Position numbers and translations under genes: made by a program. The notes beneath the pieces were generated by a model. That model did not search any database, was not told the DNA's origin, and worked only from the letters and a program-made list of their open reading frames with translations. Shown here piece after piece: positions 7,576-21,267 of a DNA stretch of 40,290 bases. Each line of letters opens with the position of its first letter. Position 1 is the stretch's first letter. The DNA is from Streptomyces sp. MspMP-M5 (lineage in GTDB: Bacteria > Actinomycetota > Actinomycetes > Streptomycetales > Streptomycetaceae): the NCBI RefSeq assembly GCF_000373585.1, contig NZ_KB891923.1:1-40290 (forward strand), read 5' to 3'.

Positions 7576-7625
7576 CAGGGACGACCCGGCACTGACGTGC
7601 CTGGGCCTGAGCCGCATAGCCGCCT
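7576..7625 (+). repeat. 50-bp repeat, copy 2
   Basis: Near-exact copy of 6871-6920, differing at three positions. It begins one base after the Uma2 stop and is no longer part of a gene. It would encode a tail like that of the sigma factor (DDPALTCLGLSRIAA). Confidence 0.9.
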
Positions 7626-7630
7626 GACGG

Positions 7631-7894
7631 CTACCGCCGGGCGAACGCGACGAAGTCGGCCCAGACGCCCGGGGGGACGTGCAGATGGGGCCCGTCCGCG
7701 TCCTTGGAGTCGCGGATGTGGATGGTGGCGGAGGTGCTTGCGACCTCGATGCAGTCGTTGATGTCGCTGCTGCTGCTGTAGCTGCTCTTGGCCCAGGCAA
7801 CTTCGATGCAGTCGTCCCGCTCGTTGCCGCTGCTGTAGCTGCTCTTGAACCACTCCAGCTTGGACGCAGTCCCGGCAGAAGGCTTGTCAGTCAT
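7631..7894 (-). CDS. DUF397 protein with duplicated motif
   Basis: An 87-residue protein with the DUF397 signature, W-x-KSSYSS...DCIEVA, followed by IHIRDSKDADGPHLHVPPGV and the closing WADFVAFARR. The first half is present twice: LEWFKSSYSSGNERDDCIEV and then VAWAKSSYSSSSDINDCIEV, so a tandem duplication of roughly 54 bp has lengthened the protein. DUF397 proteins are small partners of DUF5753-type XRE regulators in streptomycetes (the whiJ-like systems), and some influence development. Its ATG overlaps the stop of the XRE gene by 4 bp (ATGA), so the two are co-translated. Confidence 0.9.
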   Translation of the reverse strand: MTDKPSAGTASKLEWFKSSYSSGNERDDCIEVAWAKSSYSSSSDINDCIEVASTSATIHIRDSKDADGPHLHVPPGVWADFVAFARR

Positions 7895-8739
7895 GTTTCT
7901 CCCAGCACTTTTTCGATGAAGGCGAGCGATTCCCGGGGCGTGAGGGCCTGAGAGCGGATGATTCCATAGCGCAGTTCGAGGATTCGGATCAGCTTCGGGT
8001 CAGAGACTGGTCGCGTGCCGAACTGGTGCAGTGAGTGGCCGACGGCGCCGCCGTCAGCAAACTTCATCACCTCGATCTGTCCGCCCATGCCTGCGTGGTC
8101 CTCGCGATCCGTCGGCATCACTTGGATCTCAACGTTCCGCAACTGGCCAACCTCCAACAGATGTTCGAGCTGTCGCCGGTGCACCATTCTCCCCCCGAGG
8201 GGACGCCTGAGGGTCACCTCTTCCTGGACGAATGTGAGCGCGGGGGCCGGGGTGCGTTCGAAAATCGACCATCGGGCCATTCGGGCTGCCACCAGGCGAT
8301 TCACGTCGTCCGGTGACCAGGCAGGGCGCCGCATCTCGTACAGCGCCCGCATGTACTCCTCCGTCTGCAAAAGGCCGTACAGGTTGTGGTTCTCGTACGA
8401 ACCCAGCTCGACTGCCTCGTCCTCCCATCGCTTCAGGTCCCGGACCTTCTTGGGGTACCGGGCCTTCTCCACGTCGTCCCGCATCCCGGCGATCTTCCCG
8501 CCCGCCTTGAGGATCTGGTCCGCCTTGGCCAGGTACTCCGGGCGCGGAATCCGTACCCCCTGCTCGATCTTGTAGATCAGGCCCTCGCTGTAGCCCATCA
8601 ACTTCGCGAAGTCGGCGGCGCGCAGACCGGCCGCCATCCTCCACAGCTTCAGCTGACGACCGACCAGCTCGACCGACGGCTGGGCGTCGTCCTCGGGATC
8701 GAGTGCCCAGCTTGAGTCGTCCGCGACATCGCCGTGCAT
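7891..8739 (-). CDS. XRE-family regulator with C-terminal DUF5753 (WhiJ-like)
   Basis: The 282-residue product has an N-terminal helix-turn-helix (LVGRQLKLWRMAAGLRAADF, then AKLMGYSEGLIYKIEQGVRI) and a C-terminal DUF5753 region. DUF5753 landmarks are YENHNLYGLLQTEEYMRALY, LTFVQEEVTLRRPLGG, VEIQVMPTDREDHAGMGG and RESLAFIEKVL at the end. Start: ATG at 8739 has AGGAGG 8 bp upstream; the GTG at 8748 would abut that site. With the DUF397 gene behind it and an ATPase gene diverging from it, this is the common Streptomyces trio of XRE regulator, small DUF397 protein and anti-sigma-like ATPase. Such systems are linked to development and antibiotic control. The TGTCCAG half-sites upstream are likely its own operator. 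Confidence 0.9.
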   Translation of the reverse strand: MHGDVADDSSWALDPEDDAQPSVELVGRQLKLWRMAAGLRAADFAKLMGYSEGLIYKIEQGVRIPRPEYLAKADQILKAGGKIAGMRDDVEKARYPKKVRDLKRWEDEAVELGSYENHNLYGLLQTEEYMRALYEMRRPAWSPDDVNRLVAARMARWSIFERTPAPALTFVQEEVTLRRPLGGRMVHRRQLEHLLEVGQLRNVEIQVMPTDREDHAGMGGQIEVMKFADGGAVGHSLHQFGTRPVSDPKLIRILELRYGIIRSQALTPRESLAFIEKVLGET

Positions 8740-8751
8740 GTGCCTCACCTC

Positions 8752-8787
8752 CTGGACAGCCGAGACGTCCTGTCCAGCTCCTGGACA
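8752..8787. promoter_or_regulatory. Operator-like half-sites between divergent genes
   Basis: CTGGACA (8752-8758), TGTCCAG (8771-8777) and CTGGACA (8781-8787) form two overlapping inverted repeats, the tighter being TGTCCAG-CTC-CTGGACA. They lie between the XRE gene and the divergent ATPase gene, fitting joint control by the XRE protein. Confidence 0.5.
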
Positions 8788-8824
8788 TCACCTAACGTGT
8801 CGGCGTCATCACTGTTCAGAGTAG

Positions 8825-9259
8825 GTGTGGGCGACCACGCTGCGTGATGTGAACCAGCAAATTGCCGAGCCCAAGCTGCTCTACCGCGTTCAGCTGTCCG
8901 CCACCCGCCGAGGCGCCCGTCTCGCCCGGCTCCTCGGAACCGAGCAACTCCGTTCCTGGGGGCTGCCGTTCGAGGAGCCGGGCCAGGTGATCGCCGAGCT
9001 GGCCGCGAACGCCGTCTCGCACGGTCGCGTTCCCGGTCGGGACTTCCGGCTCGCGTTGGCGGCTGACGCGGACACGCTCTGTATCGGCGTCACGGACGCA
9101 CGCGGTGACCGGATCCCGTCCCAACGGGCCCCGGCGGAAGGCGAGTCGGGCCACGGGCTACTCATCGTCGGCGCGCTCGCGAATCGCTGGGGGACGGCCC
9201 GGGGACCGTTCCCGTGCAAGACGGTGTGGGCCGAGTTCGACCTGCCGATGTGGGACTGA
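8825..9259 (+). CDS. ATP-binding protein, RsbW/anti-sigma-like HATPase
   Basis: The 144-residue product is a stand-alone histidine-kinase-like ATPase (HATPase_c_2). It has the N box (EELAANAVSHGRVPGRD with the key Glu and Asn), a G1-like box (DARGDRIP), a G2 box (SGHGLLIV) and the usual ending KTVWAEFDLP. Related small ATPases in Streptomyces act as anti-sigma kinases or sit beside WhiJ-like regulators (AbaA-like clusters). No sigma factor gene is adjacent. Start: GTG at 8825 is taken, but no strong ribosome binding site supports it, and GTG at 8849 is possible. It diverges from the XRE gene across a shared operator-like region. Confidence 0.85.
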   Translation: MWATTLRDVNQQIAEPKLLYRVQLSATRRGARLARLLGTEQLRSWGLPFEEPGQVIAELAANAVSHGRVPGRDFRLALAADADTLCIGVTDARGDRIPSQRAPAEGESGHGLLIVGALANRWGTARGPFPCKTVWAEFDLPMWD

Positions 9260-9435
9260 CCGGGAGCCGGGGAGTCGGGCTCCGGCGATGCGGGCCGCTC
9301 CAAGAACCCATAACCGGAAGGGAAAAACCAACCAACCGAACCGAACCGCCCGGGTTCGCACGCCTGTGTCACCCGGTGGGGTGATCCGGTGGCTCTGGGC
9401 TGGCTTTCCGGTGGCGTCGCGGTGCAGGCTCGGCG

Positions 9436-9471
9436 ACGAGCAACCCCGAACGAGCAACCCCGAACAAGCAA
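9436..9471 (+). repeat. Tandem 14-bp repeat
   Basis: ACGAGCAACCCCGA occurs at 9436 and 9450, followed by a partial copy ACAAGCAA. It lies in the 277-bp gap before the helix-turn-helix gene. No function is evident. Confidence 0.7.
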
Positions 9472-9536
9472 TTGGCCCCCGACGGGACTGGCATCCCGGT
9501 CGAGGGCCTGACCACCTAGGAAGAAAGCGCTTCCCG

Positions 9537-10331
9537 ATGGCTGAGCAGGATTCTAACGTGCCCGCTGGCACGCCGCACGTGGTTCGTCGGTCCCCCGCAG
9601 GACTGCACAAGGTGACCGAATTCCAGGAAGCCGACTACACCATCGTCGGCGATCACCTCACTCAGCACCACGAGTTGTCGCTCGGCGCGATCGGCCTTGC
9701 GGTGTACATCCTGTCGCTGCCCGAGGGCTCGCAGGTTGACATCCACTCGTTGTCGAAGAGGTTCCCCGAAGGGCGGGAGCGGATTGCCTCCGGTTTAAGG
9801 GAGTTGGAGCGGCACGGGTACCTGAAGAGGGTAACCAGGCGATTAGACGATGGCCGTCTGGTGACACCGCCCCGCCCGCCTCGGGGTGATGCGCCGCGAC
9901 GCTCACCAGCACCCAGGCCCCCGCTGCCCCGCCCCCGCAGCCCACAGCACCTCACCACCGCCACTGCCCTCCTCGCCAACCTGCGCCGGGACGACGCCCG
10001 CCTCCTGCTCCCCGTAGGGGACATCGACCGCCTTGCGCCCTGCGTGGCCGCCTGGCTGGAACGCGGGGTGTCCCCGGAGGCCGTGCGAAGAGCGCTCAGC
10101 GCGGATCTCCCGGACCCCGTCCGCAGTCCGGCGGGCCTGATTGCGCACCGCCTCATCTCCCGCGTTCTGCGCGAGGAGTTCCCACACCTCAAGAGTCGGA
10201 TGCCCACCTTGTGGTCGTCGTCGTTCTTCCTCGCCTCGGTCGGCGCCGTCTCGGCGGACACGGTGGAGAAGTACATAAACACCCAGTGGGAACGGCCCTG
10301 GGCCAAGGAGCAGGAGGAGGGGAAGGCGTGA
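9537..10331 (+). CDS. Helix-turn-helix protein fused to the tail of an IS200-type TnpA
   Basis: The first 200 or so residues match a familiar Streptomyces helix-turn-helix family: GTPHVVRRSPAGLHKVTEF, YTIVGDHLTQHHELSLGAIG, SKRFPEGRERIASGLRELER, a Pro/Arg-rich linker, then VAAWLERGVSPEAVRRALSA and PAGLIAHRL. From about 10160 the sequence changes to LREEFPHLKSRMPTLWSSSF and TVEKYINTQWERPW, the C-terminal end of an IS200/IS605 transposase (TnpA), which should not belong to this family. The gene is therefore a chimera made when a transposon copy inserted and then lost its left part. Start: ATG at 9537 with GGAAGAAAG upstream. The N-terminal DNA-binding part may still fold; the TnpA part lacks the HUH and catalytic Tyr regions and cannot be active. 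Confidence 0.7.
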   Translation: MAEQDSNVPAGTPHVVRRSPAGLHKVTEFQEADYTIVGDHLTQHHELSLGAIGLAVYILSLPEGSQVDIHSLSKRFPEGRERIASGLRELERHGYLKRVTRRLDDGRLVTPPRPPRGDAPRRSPAPRPPLPRPRSPQHLTTATALLANLRRDDARLLLPVGDIDRLAPCVAAWLERGVSPEAVRRALSADLPDPVRSPAGLIAHRLISRVLREEFPHLKSRMPTLWSSSFFLASVGAVSADTVEKYINTQWERPWAKEQEEGKA

Positions 10332-11325
10332 TACGCGCTTATCGCAGCAGGCGACCTTGCGACGTCTGGACAAGGCGTTCCAAGCGTTCTTCCGGCGCGT
10401 GAAGGCCGGGGAGAAGCCTGGCTATCCTCGGTTCCGGGGCGTCAACTGGTTCGACACGGTGGACTTCCCCAAGGACGGCGACGGTTGCCGCTGGGACTCC
10501 ACCCCGCATGATCCCGTCACCCGTGTGCGCCTGCAAGGTGTCGGACACGTCCGCGTGCACCAGCACCGGCCGGTGAAGGGCCACGTCAAGACCGTCAGCA
10601 TCAAGCGCGAAGGGCGACAGTGGTACGTCGTCCTCGCCTGTGACAACGTCCCCGCCGAACCGCTCCCCGCCACGGGGGCCGTGACCGGCATCGACGTGGG
10701 CGTCACGCACTTTTTGACCACTTCCGAGGGCGCGCACGTCGAAAACCCCCGGCACGGTAAGCGCAACGCGGAAGCCTTGGCCGATGCTCAGCGCGCTCTC
10801 AAGGCGTTCCCGCGCCGCAAGCGGGCCGACCGCTCGGCGAAGCACCGCCGGGCCGTGGAGAAGGTAGGCAATCTGCACCGCAAGGTGCGCCGCCAGCGCA
10901 CCGACCACGCGCACAAAGCCGCGCTCGCCCTGGTCCGCGACTACGACCAGATTGCGCACGAGCGGCTGAACATCGCAAACATGGTTCGCACCCCCAAGCC
11001 GAAGCCCGACCCCGAGACACCCGGCAGCTTCCTCCCGAACGGCGCCGCCTCGAAGGCCGGACTCAACCGCAGCATTCTTGATGCGGGTTGGGGGGTGTTC
11101 CTGGGCATCCTCGCGCAGAAGGCTGAAAGCGCCGCTCGTGTACTGATCCCGGTGGACCCCCGCAACACCTCCCGCACGTGCCCGAAGTGCCAGCACGTAG
11201 ACAGCGAGAACCGCGATGGTGAAAAGTTCCAGTGCACCTCATGCCAGCACATCAACCACGCCGACCGCGTGGGCGCCTGGAACGTCGCACTCAGGGCCGG
11301 GCTGGTCCTTCCCGACGTGGCATAG
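10328..11325 (+). pseudogene. tnpB: TnpB (IS605-type RNA-guided nuclease family) with internal deletion
   Basis: GTG at 10328 overlaps the TnpA-like stop and begins VIRAYR, the normal TnpB start. Within a few codons the sequence jumps, in another frame, to LSQQATLRRLDKAFQAFFRR. About 65-70 N-terminal residues and the frame are lost. From there the frame is open to 11325. The RuvC-like part looks complete: GIDVGVTHF with the first Asp, IAHERLNIANM with the Glu, a four-Cys zinc finger (CPKCQ...CTSC) and NHADRVGAWNV with the last Asp. The missing part corresponds to the wedge/target-recognition region, so cleavage activity is unlikely. TTG at 10357 could start a shortened product. The right-end hairpin of the element follows. 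Confidence 0.8.
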
Positions 11326-11341
11326 CCACCGACAGGAGAAG

Positions 11342-11363
11342 CCCCCCGGATTTATCCGGGGGG
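11342..11363 (+). ncRNA. Right-end hairpin of the IS605-type element (TnpB guide-RNA 3' scaffold)
   Basis: CCCCCCGGA, loop TTTA, TCCGGGGGG lies 17 bp after the tnpB stop and is followed by AGGAGTCAC, the usual right end of these elements in actinomycetes. In TnpB systems the overlapping reRNA ends here and the guide is copied from the flank (from about 11371, the Uma2 remnant). The full length of the RNA cannot be seen. Confidence 0.55.
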
Positions 11364-11370
11364 AGGAGTC

Positions 11371-11616
11371 ACCGAAGTCGTCTCCCGCTCCAATCCGGAC
11401 AACGACTGGGTGGGCAAGGTCCGCGACTACCCCCTGATGGGCATCCCGGTCTACGCGATCTTCGACCCCCGCACCGGCACCGGCGCCGTCTTCACCGACA
11501 TCCACTCCACCCCGGACGGCCCGCGCTACGCCGTCCGCAAGGACTTCGTCTACGGCGAGGACGTGACCATCGCCGAGTGGACGATCTCGACGGGGGATCT
11601 GCCGCGGTACGCCTAG
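11371..11616 (+). pseudogene. 3' part of a Uma2-family gene, cut by the IS605-type element
   Basis: The frame from 11371 reads TEVVSRSNPDNDWVGKVRDY, then PLMGIPVYAIFDPRTG and ends ISTGDLPRYA. It aligns to the C-terminal half of the Uma2 protein at 7024-7575 (VEVVSPSNPENDWVGKLRDY). The N-terminal half is absent: the transposon's right end abuts directly and the upstream DNA is the helix-turn-helix/TnpA chimera. An internal ATG (11410) could start a short product, but it would lack half of the active site. The sequence differs enough from the intact copy to be an older paralogue rather than a recent duplicate. Confidence 0.8.
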
Positions 11617-11667
11617 CCGCGTCGGCCGGGCCCCGCCCGGCGTCACCTGGCCTTAGCATCACCTGCC

Positions 11668-12198
11668 ATGACTGCTGAAGCCGAGCCCCCGGCAGAGCCC
11701 GATGCCACGCTCACCAGCCCGGCCGAGTTGTTGGCGGGCTATCTGGATTTCTACCGTGACGCCGTGCTGCGCAAGCTGGCCGGCCTCACCGACGGGGAAC
11801 TGCGGGGCAGCCGGCTGCCATCCGGCTGGGCGCCGCTGGAGCTGTTGAAGCATCTGGCCTATGTGGAACTGCGCTGGTTGCAGTGGGGCTTCGCCGGCCA
11901 ACAGGTCGAACAGCCGTGGGGCGATATGGAGGCCCGTGGCGGCAGATGGCGTGTCGAGGCGGGTGAGTCCGTCGAGGAGGTGACGGCGTTCTTCCGCGCC
12001 CAGTGCGAGCGGTCCCGCGCGATCGTCGCCGGCGCGCGGCTGGAGGACCGGATGGCCACGCTCGGGGGCCGGGTCCCGCCCGAGGAGGAGCGGCCGACGC
12101 TGATCTGGGTGCTGTTCCATTTGCTTCAGGAGTACGCGCGGCATGTCGGGCAGCTCGACGTCGTCCGGGAGCTTGCCGACGGCGTCACAGGCGAGTAG
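11668..12198 (+). CDS. DinB/DUF664-family protein
   Basis: A 176-residue four-helix-bundle protein of the DinB-like superfamily. Typical features are LAGYLDFYRDAVLRKLAGLT at the start, GWAPLELLKHLAYVELRWLQ with the first metal-ligand His, and a late helix FHLLQEYARHVGQLDVVREL carrying the other His positions. Actinobacterial DinB proteins include metal-dependent transferases that use mycothiol; most DUF664 members have no proven substrate. It stands alone, with the upstream transposon debris on one side and the convergent osaB gene on the other (19 bp between stops). ATG at 11668 is chosen because it matches the start of the domain; there is only a weak ribosome binding site. Confidence 0.8.
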   Translation: MTAEAEPPAEPDATLTSPAELLAGYLDFYRDAVLRKLAGLTDGELRGSRLPSGWAPLELLKHLAYVELRWLQWGFAGQQVEQPWGDMEARGGRWRVEAGESVEEVTAFFRAQCERSRAIVAGARLEDRMATLGGRVPPEEERPTLIWVLFHLLQEYARHVGQLDVVRELADGVTGE

Positions 12199-12217
12199 CC
12201 GGAGGTAGCTGCCGGGC

Positions 12218-12918
12218 CTACGCCTCCCGCCCCGCCATCAGGCGTTCCACGGACTGTTCCAGGGCGGCGATGCGGTCGGCGAGGTCGGAGGTGGCGGTGC
12301 CGGTGTCCTGGGTTTCGCGCAGCAGGAGTTCGAGCTGGGCGAGGCGGCCGGCGATGTCGGCGAGGGCCGCGTCGCCGACGGGGAGTGCCGGTGTCGGAGC
12401 GTCCTCGGGTGCGTGCGAGGCGTGGGCGGGGCCGCGGGGTTCGGTGGGCTCCGCCGGGCTCTCCGTGGCGCTGGGGCCGGTCAGGAGCCGGGTCAACTGC
12501 TCCGCCTGGGTGGCCAGTTGGTGGTTCTTGCGGTAGAGGTCGAGGAAGACGTTGACCTTGGTGCGCAGGAGCCAGGGGTCGAAGGGCTTGATGAGGAAGT
12601 CGGCGGCGCCGACGGTGTAGCCGCGGTAGGCGTAGTTGGGGTCCACGGAGGCGCCGGTCAGGAGGATGATCGGGACGTCCTTCGTCTGGTCCAGGCCCTT
12701 GATGTTGGCGGCGGTCTCGAAGCCGTTCATGCCGGGCATCAGGACGTCGATGAGGACGACCGCGAACTCCTCGCGGAGCATGGCCTTCAGGGCCTCCTCG
12801 CCGGAGCGGGCGCGGACGACCTTCGGGGTGAGCGAGCTGAGCACCGCTTCGAGCGCGACGAGGTTCTCCTCCATGTCGTCGACGATGAGGATGGGCGCGG
12901 TGTCGGGTCCGGGAGGTG

Positions 12919-12922
<4 letters not shown>
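12218..12922 (-). CDS. osaB: Response regulator OsaB
   Basis: The 234-residue product has an N-terminal receiver domain (about 9-130): APILIVDDMEENLVALEAVL with the acidic pair, VVLIDVLMPGMNGFETA with the phospho-accepting Asp, IILLTGAS, and DFLIKPFD with the conserved Lys. There is no DNA-binding output domain. Instead, helical coiled-coil-like segments follow (LYRKNHQLATQAEQLTRLL, and ADIAGRLAQLELLLRE near the end). This matches OsaB, the partner of the hybrid kinase OsaA needed for osmoadaptation in Streptomyces coelicolor. Its ATG overlaps the osaA stop (ATGA), so the two are coupled. Identification rests on domain order and on the osaC-osaA-osaB arrangement. Confidence 0.8.
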
Positions 12923-17265
<4,343 letters not shown>

Positions 17266-17410
17266 GGCACACCATCCCCCCAGTGGTCGAGACGGAACGT
17301 GAACCGGTCCGGGTCCCGGACTCAGCCCGGAACTGATCGAATTGTGCGGATATGCCATAGTATAAAGCGCCCGTAATGAGTAGCTTTCTCCGGTTTCTTC
17401 GGGGGGCGCA

Positions 17411-19306
17411 GTGACCTCGCCGTCCCCGCGGACGACGGCCGCCCAGGCGGCCGAGACGGTGTCCCGGACCGGGCTGCCGGCGAACCAGCTGGCCGCCGCC
17501 GGGGCCCGCCGATTCGTGCGCACCCTGCTCACCGAGCGGGCCGCGGCGGCGGACACCGTCCCCGGCGCCGCGGCGATCAGCGGGGAACTCATCGACCAGG
17601 CCGTCCTCCTCGTCAGCGAGCTGGTCACCAACGCCGTGATATACGCGGGCACCGACATCGACGTGAGCTGCCGGCTGGAGTACGGGCGCAAGCCGGCCGC
17701 GACGGGCGGCGCCCCGGGAGCCCGTCCCGGCGACCGCCCCGCGCCGCCGGACCCGGCCACCGTCGCCGTCGTCCTGGAGGTCTCCGACCGGCACCCCTCG
17801 CGGGTGGTGCGCGGCGGCGTGGACGCCCGCAGCGGTGCGCCGGGCTACGGCCTGCAGCTGGTCAGCGCGCTCGCCGAGTCCTGGGGCGTGACGTACCGCA
17901 AGTCGATCAAGACGGTGTGGTTCCGGCTGGAGGCCACCGAGGGCGAGACCGGGGACGTGCCGGGCGGGCCGGGGCGGCGCCCGCACGGGGCCGCGACGCC
18001 GGTCCGGGTGCCGCACGGGCACGGCGGCCCGCGGCCCGGCGACGCCGCCGAGTGGGCCGACCGCGGCGGCCCGTCGTTCCTGGCGGAGACCAGCGAGCTG
18101 CTGGCCGGCCAGCTCGACCAGGACATGGTCACCGCGCTCGCCGCCCAGCTGCTGGTGCCGCGGCTCGCCGACTGGTGCGCGATCTGGCTGAGCGTCGAGG
18201 GCGGCCGGATGGCGCTGTCCCGGGTCTGGCACGTCGACGAGCGGCGGATCGCGCCGCTGCGGACCGACCTGGAGCGCGAGCCGCCCACCGACGTCGTGCG
18301 GGCCGGCGGCACCGCCTGGCCCTGGCCCGCGGTCGCCGGCGCGTCCTCGTCGGGCGGGTCCGCGCTGGCCTTCCCGCTGACGGCGCGCGGCGAGCTGCAG
18401 GGCGTGCTGCTGCTGGGCCGGGCCGGCCGGCTGAAGATGACCGACACCGTCGTCCGCATGGTGGAGGACGTCGCCCGGCGGATCGCCCAGGCCGTCCACA
18501 CCGCCCGCCAGTACACCCGCCAGACCAGCATCAGCCTCGCGCTCCAGCGCCGTCAGCTGCCCGCGTCGCTGGCCAGCATCCCCGGCGTGGACACCGCGAT
18601 CGTCTACGAACCGCACGGCGAGCTGCAGACCGTCGGCGGCGACTTCTACGACGTCTTCCCGATGGGCGAGCGCCGCTGGTGCTTCCTGCTGGGCGACGTC
18701 CAGGGCAAGGACCCCGAGGCGATGTCGGTGACCGGACTCGCCCGCCACCTGGTGCGGCTGCTGGCCCGCGAGGGCCACGGCGTCGAGTCGGTCCTCGGGC
18801 GGCTGAATCTGGCCATGGCCGAGGAGAGCGCGGAGGCGGTGGAACTCGACGGCGAACAGGCCGGCTCCCGTTTCCTGAGCCTGCTGTACGGGGAGCTGGC
18901 CCTCGATCCGGGCGTCTCCGGGGCACGCTGCACGGTCGCCAGCGCCGGGCACCCGCCGCCGCTGCACATGTTCACCGACGGCAGCGTGGAGCCGGCCTCC
19001 GACCCGCAGATGCTGCTGGGCATCGACGAGGGCACCGAGTTCCACGCCAGCACCTTCACCCTCGCGCCCGGCGAGACACTGCTCTGCGTCACCGATGGGG
19101 TCACCGAACGCCGGTGCGGAAACTGGCAGTTGGACGACGACGACGGTCTGGTCGAGGTGCTGCGGGAGGGCCTCGGGCTGGGCGCCAAGGCGCTCGCCGA
19201 ACACATCCGGCGGGCCGCCCACGACTTCGGCACCGGACCGGTGGAGGACGACCTCTCGGTGCTCGTCCTCCAGGCGGTGGCCCCGAAGCCGGGGCCGGCG
19301 GGGTAG
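17411..19306 (+). CDS. osaC: OsaC-type regulator: RsbW-like kinase, GAF, PP2C (SpoIIE) phosphatase
   Basis: The 631-residue protein is divergent from osaA, with 145 bp between the starts. Domains: an N-terminal HATPase of RsbW type (about 30-180; LLVSELVTNAVIYAGTDIDV N box, GYGLQLVSALAESWGVTYRK, KTVWFRLEA), a GAF-like domain (about 215-380; SELLAGQLDQDMVTALAAQL, then VARRIAQAVHTARQY), and a C-terminal PP2C-type serine phosphatase (about 395-625) with VGGDFYDVFP, LGDVQGKDPEAMSVTGLARH, CVTDGVTERR and EDDLSVLVL for the metal site. S. coelicolor OsaC controls the stress sigma factor SigB, and its gene lies beside osaAB. The neighbourhood here supports the same role. The start is GTG at 17411; ribosome binding is only moderate (GGGGGGCGCA). 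Confidence 0.8.
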   Translation: MTSPSPRTTAAQAAETVSRTGLPANQLAAAGARRFVRTLLTERAAAADTVPGAAAISGELIDQAVLLVSELVTNAVIYAGTDIDVSCRLEYGRKPAATGGAPGARPGDRPAPPDPATVAVVLEVSDRHPSRVVRGGVDARSGAPGYGLQLVSALAESWGVTYRKSIKTVWFRLEATEGETGDVPGGPGRRPHGAATPVRVPHGHGGPRPGDAAEWADRGGPSFLAETSELLAGQLDQDMVTALAAQLLVPRLADWCAIWLSVEGGRMALSRVWHVDERRIAPLRTDLEREPPTDVVRAGGTAWPWPAVAGASSSGGSALAFPLTARGELQGVLLLGRAGRLKMTDTVVRMVEDVARRIAQAVHTARQYTRQTSISLALQRRQLPASLASIPGVDTAIVYEPHGELQTVGGDFYDVFPMGERRWCFLLGDVQGKDPEAMSVTGLARHLVRLLAREGHGVESVLGRLNLAMAEESAEAVELDGEQAGSRFLSLLYGELALDPGVSGARCTVASAGHPPPLHMFTDGSVEPASDPQMLLGIDEGTEFHASTFTLAPGETLLCVTDGVTERRCGNWQLDDDDGLVEVLREGLGLGAKALAEHIRRAAHDFGTGPVEDDLSVLVLQAVAPKPGPAG

Positions 19307-19423
19307 CCGCGGCCCACCGGGGGCAGGTCATCGGGCCAGGTCACCGGCGACCTCGTACGGGTGAAGCGGCCGCGGCCCGCGGTGGCCGGTTCCCGGCCGT
19401 TTCCCGCACCGGGAGGAAAAGAA

Positions 19424-19457
19424 CACGCCATGAAGGCGTGACATACCACGCGGTATG
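19424..19457. promoter_or_regulatory. Two adjacent inverted repeats before the acyl-CoA ligase gene
   Basis: CACGCC-ATGAA-GGCGTG (19424-19440) and CATACC-ACGC-GGTATG (19442-19457) lie 52-85 bp before the ligase start. The second looks like a TetR-type operator and is placed to control the ligase. Confidence 0.45.
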
Positions 19458-19508
19458 CATCGACAATCGCAGCACCACTACCCGCCCGTAACAAAGCGGA
19501 GGCACTCG

Positions 19509-21161
<1,653 letters not shown>

Positions 21162-21194
21162 AGCCGGGGTGAATCCGGGCGTGACCTTGCGCGG

Positions 21195-21244
21195 GGGAAG
21201 CCGGGGGCGGGCCTTCACGAGCCCGCCCCGGTGCCCGGCTTCCC
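21195..21244. terminator. Convergent hairpin between the ligase and the PAS protein gene
   Basis: Outer arms GGGAAGCCGGG (21195-21205) and CCCGGCTTCCC (21234-21244), with inner arms GGGGCGGGC and GCCCGCCCC, form an extended GC-rich hairpin between two converging genes. Confidence 0.7.
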
Positions 21245-21267
21245 GGTCCGCTGCCCGGGCAGTCGCC

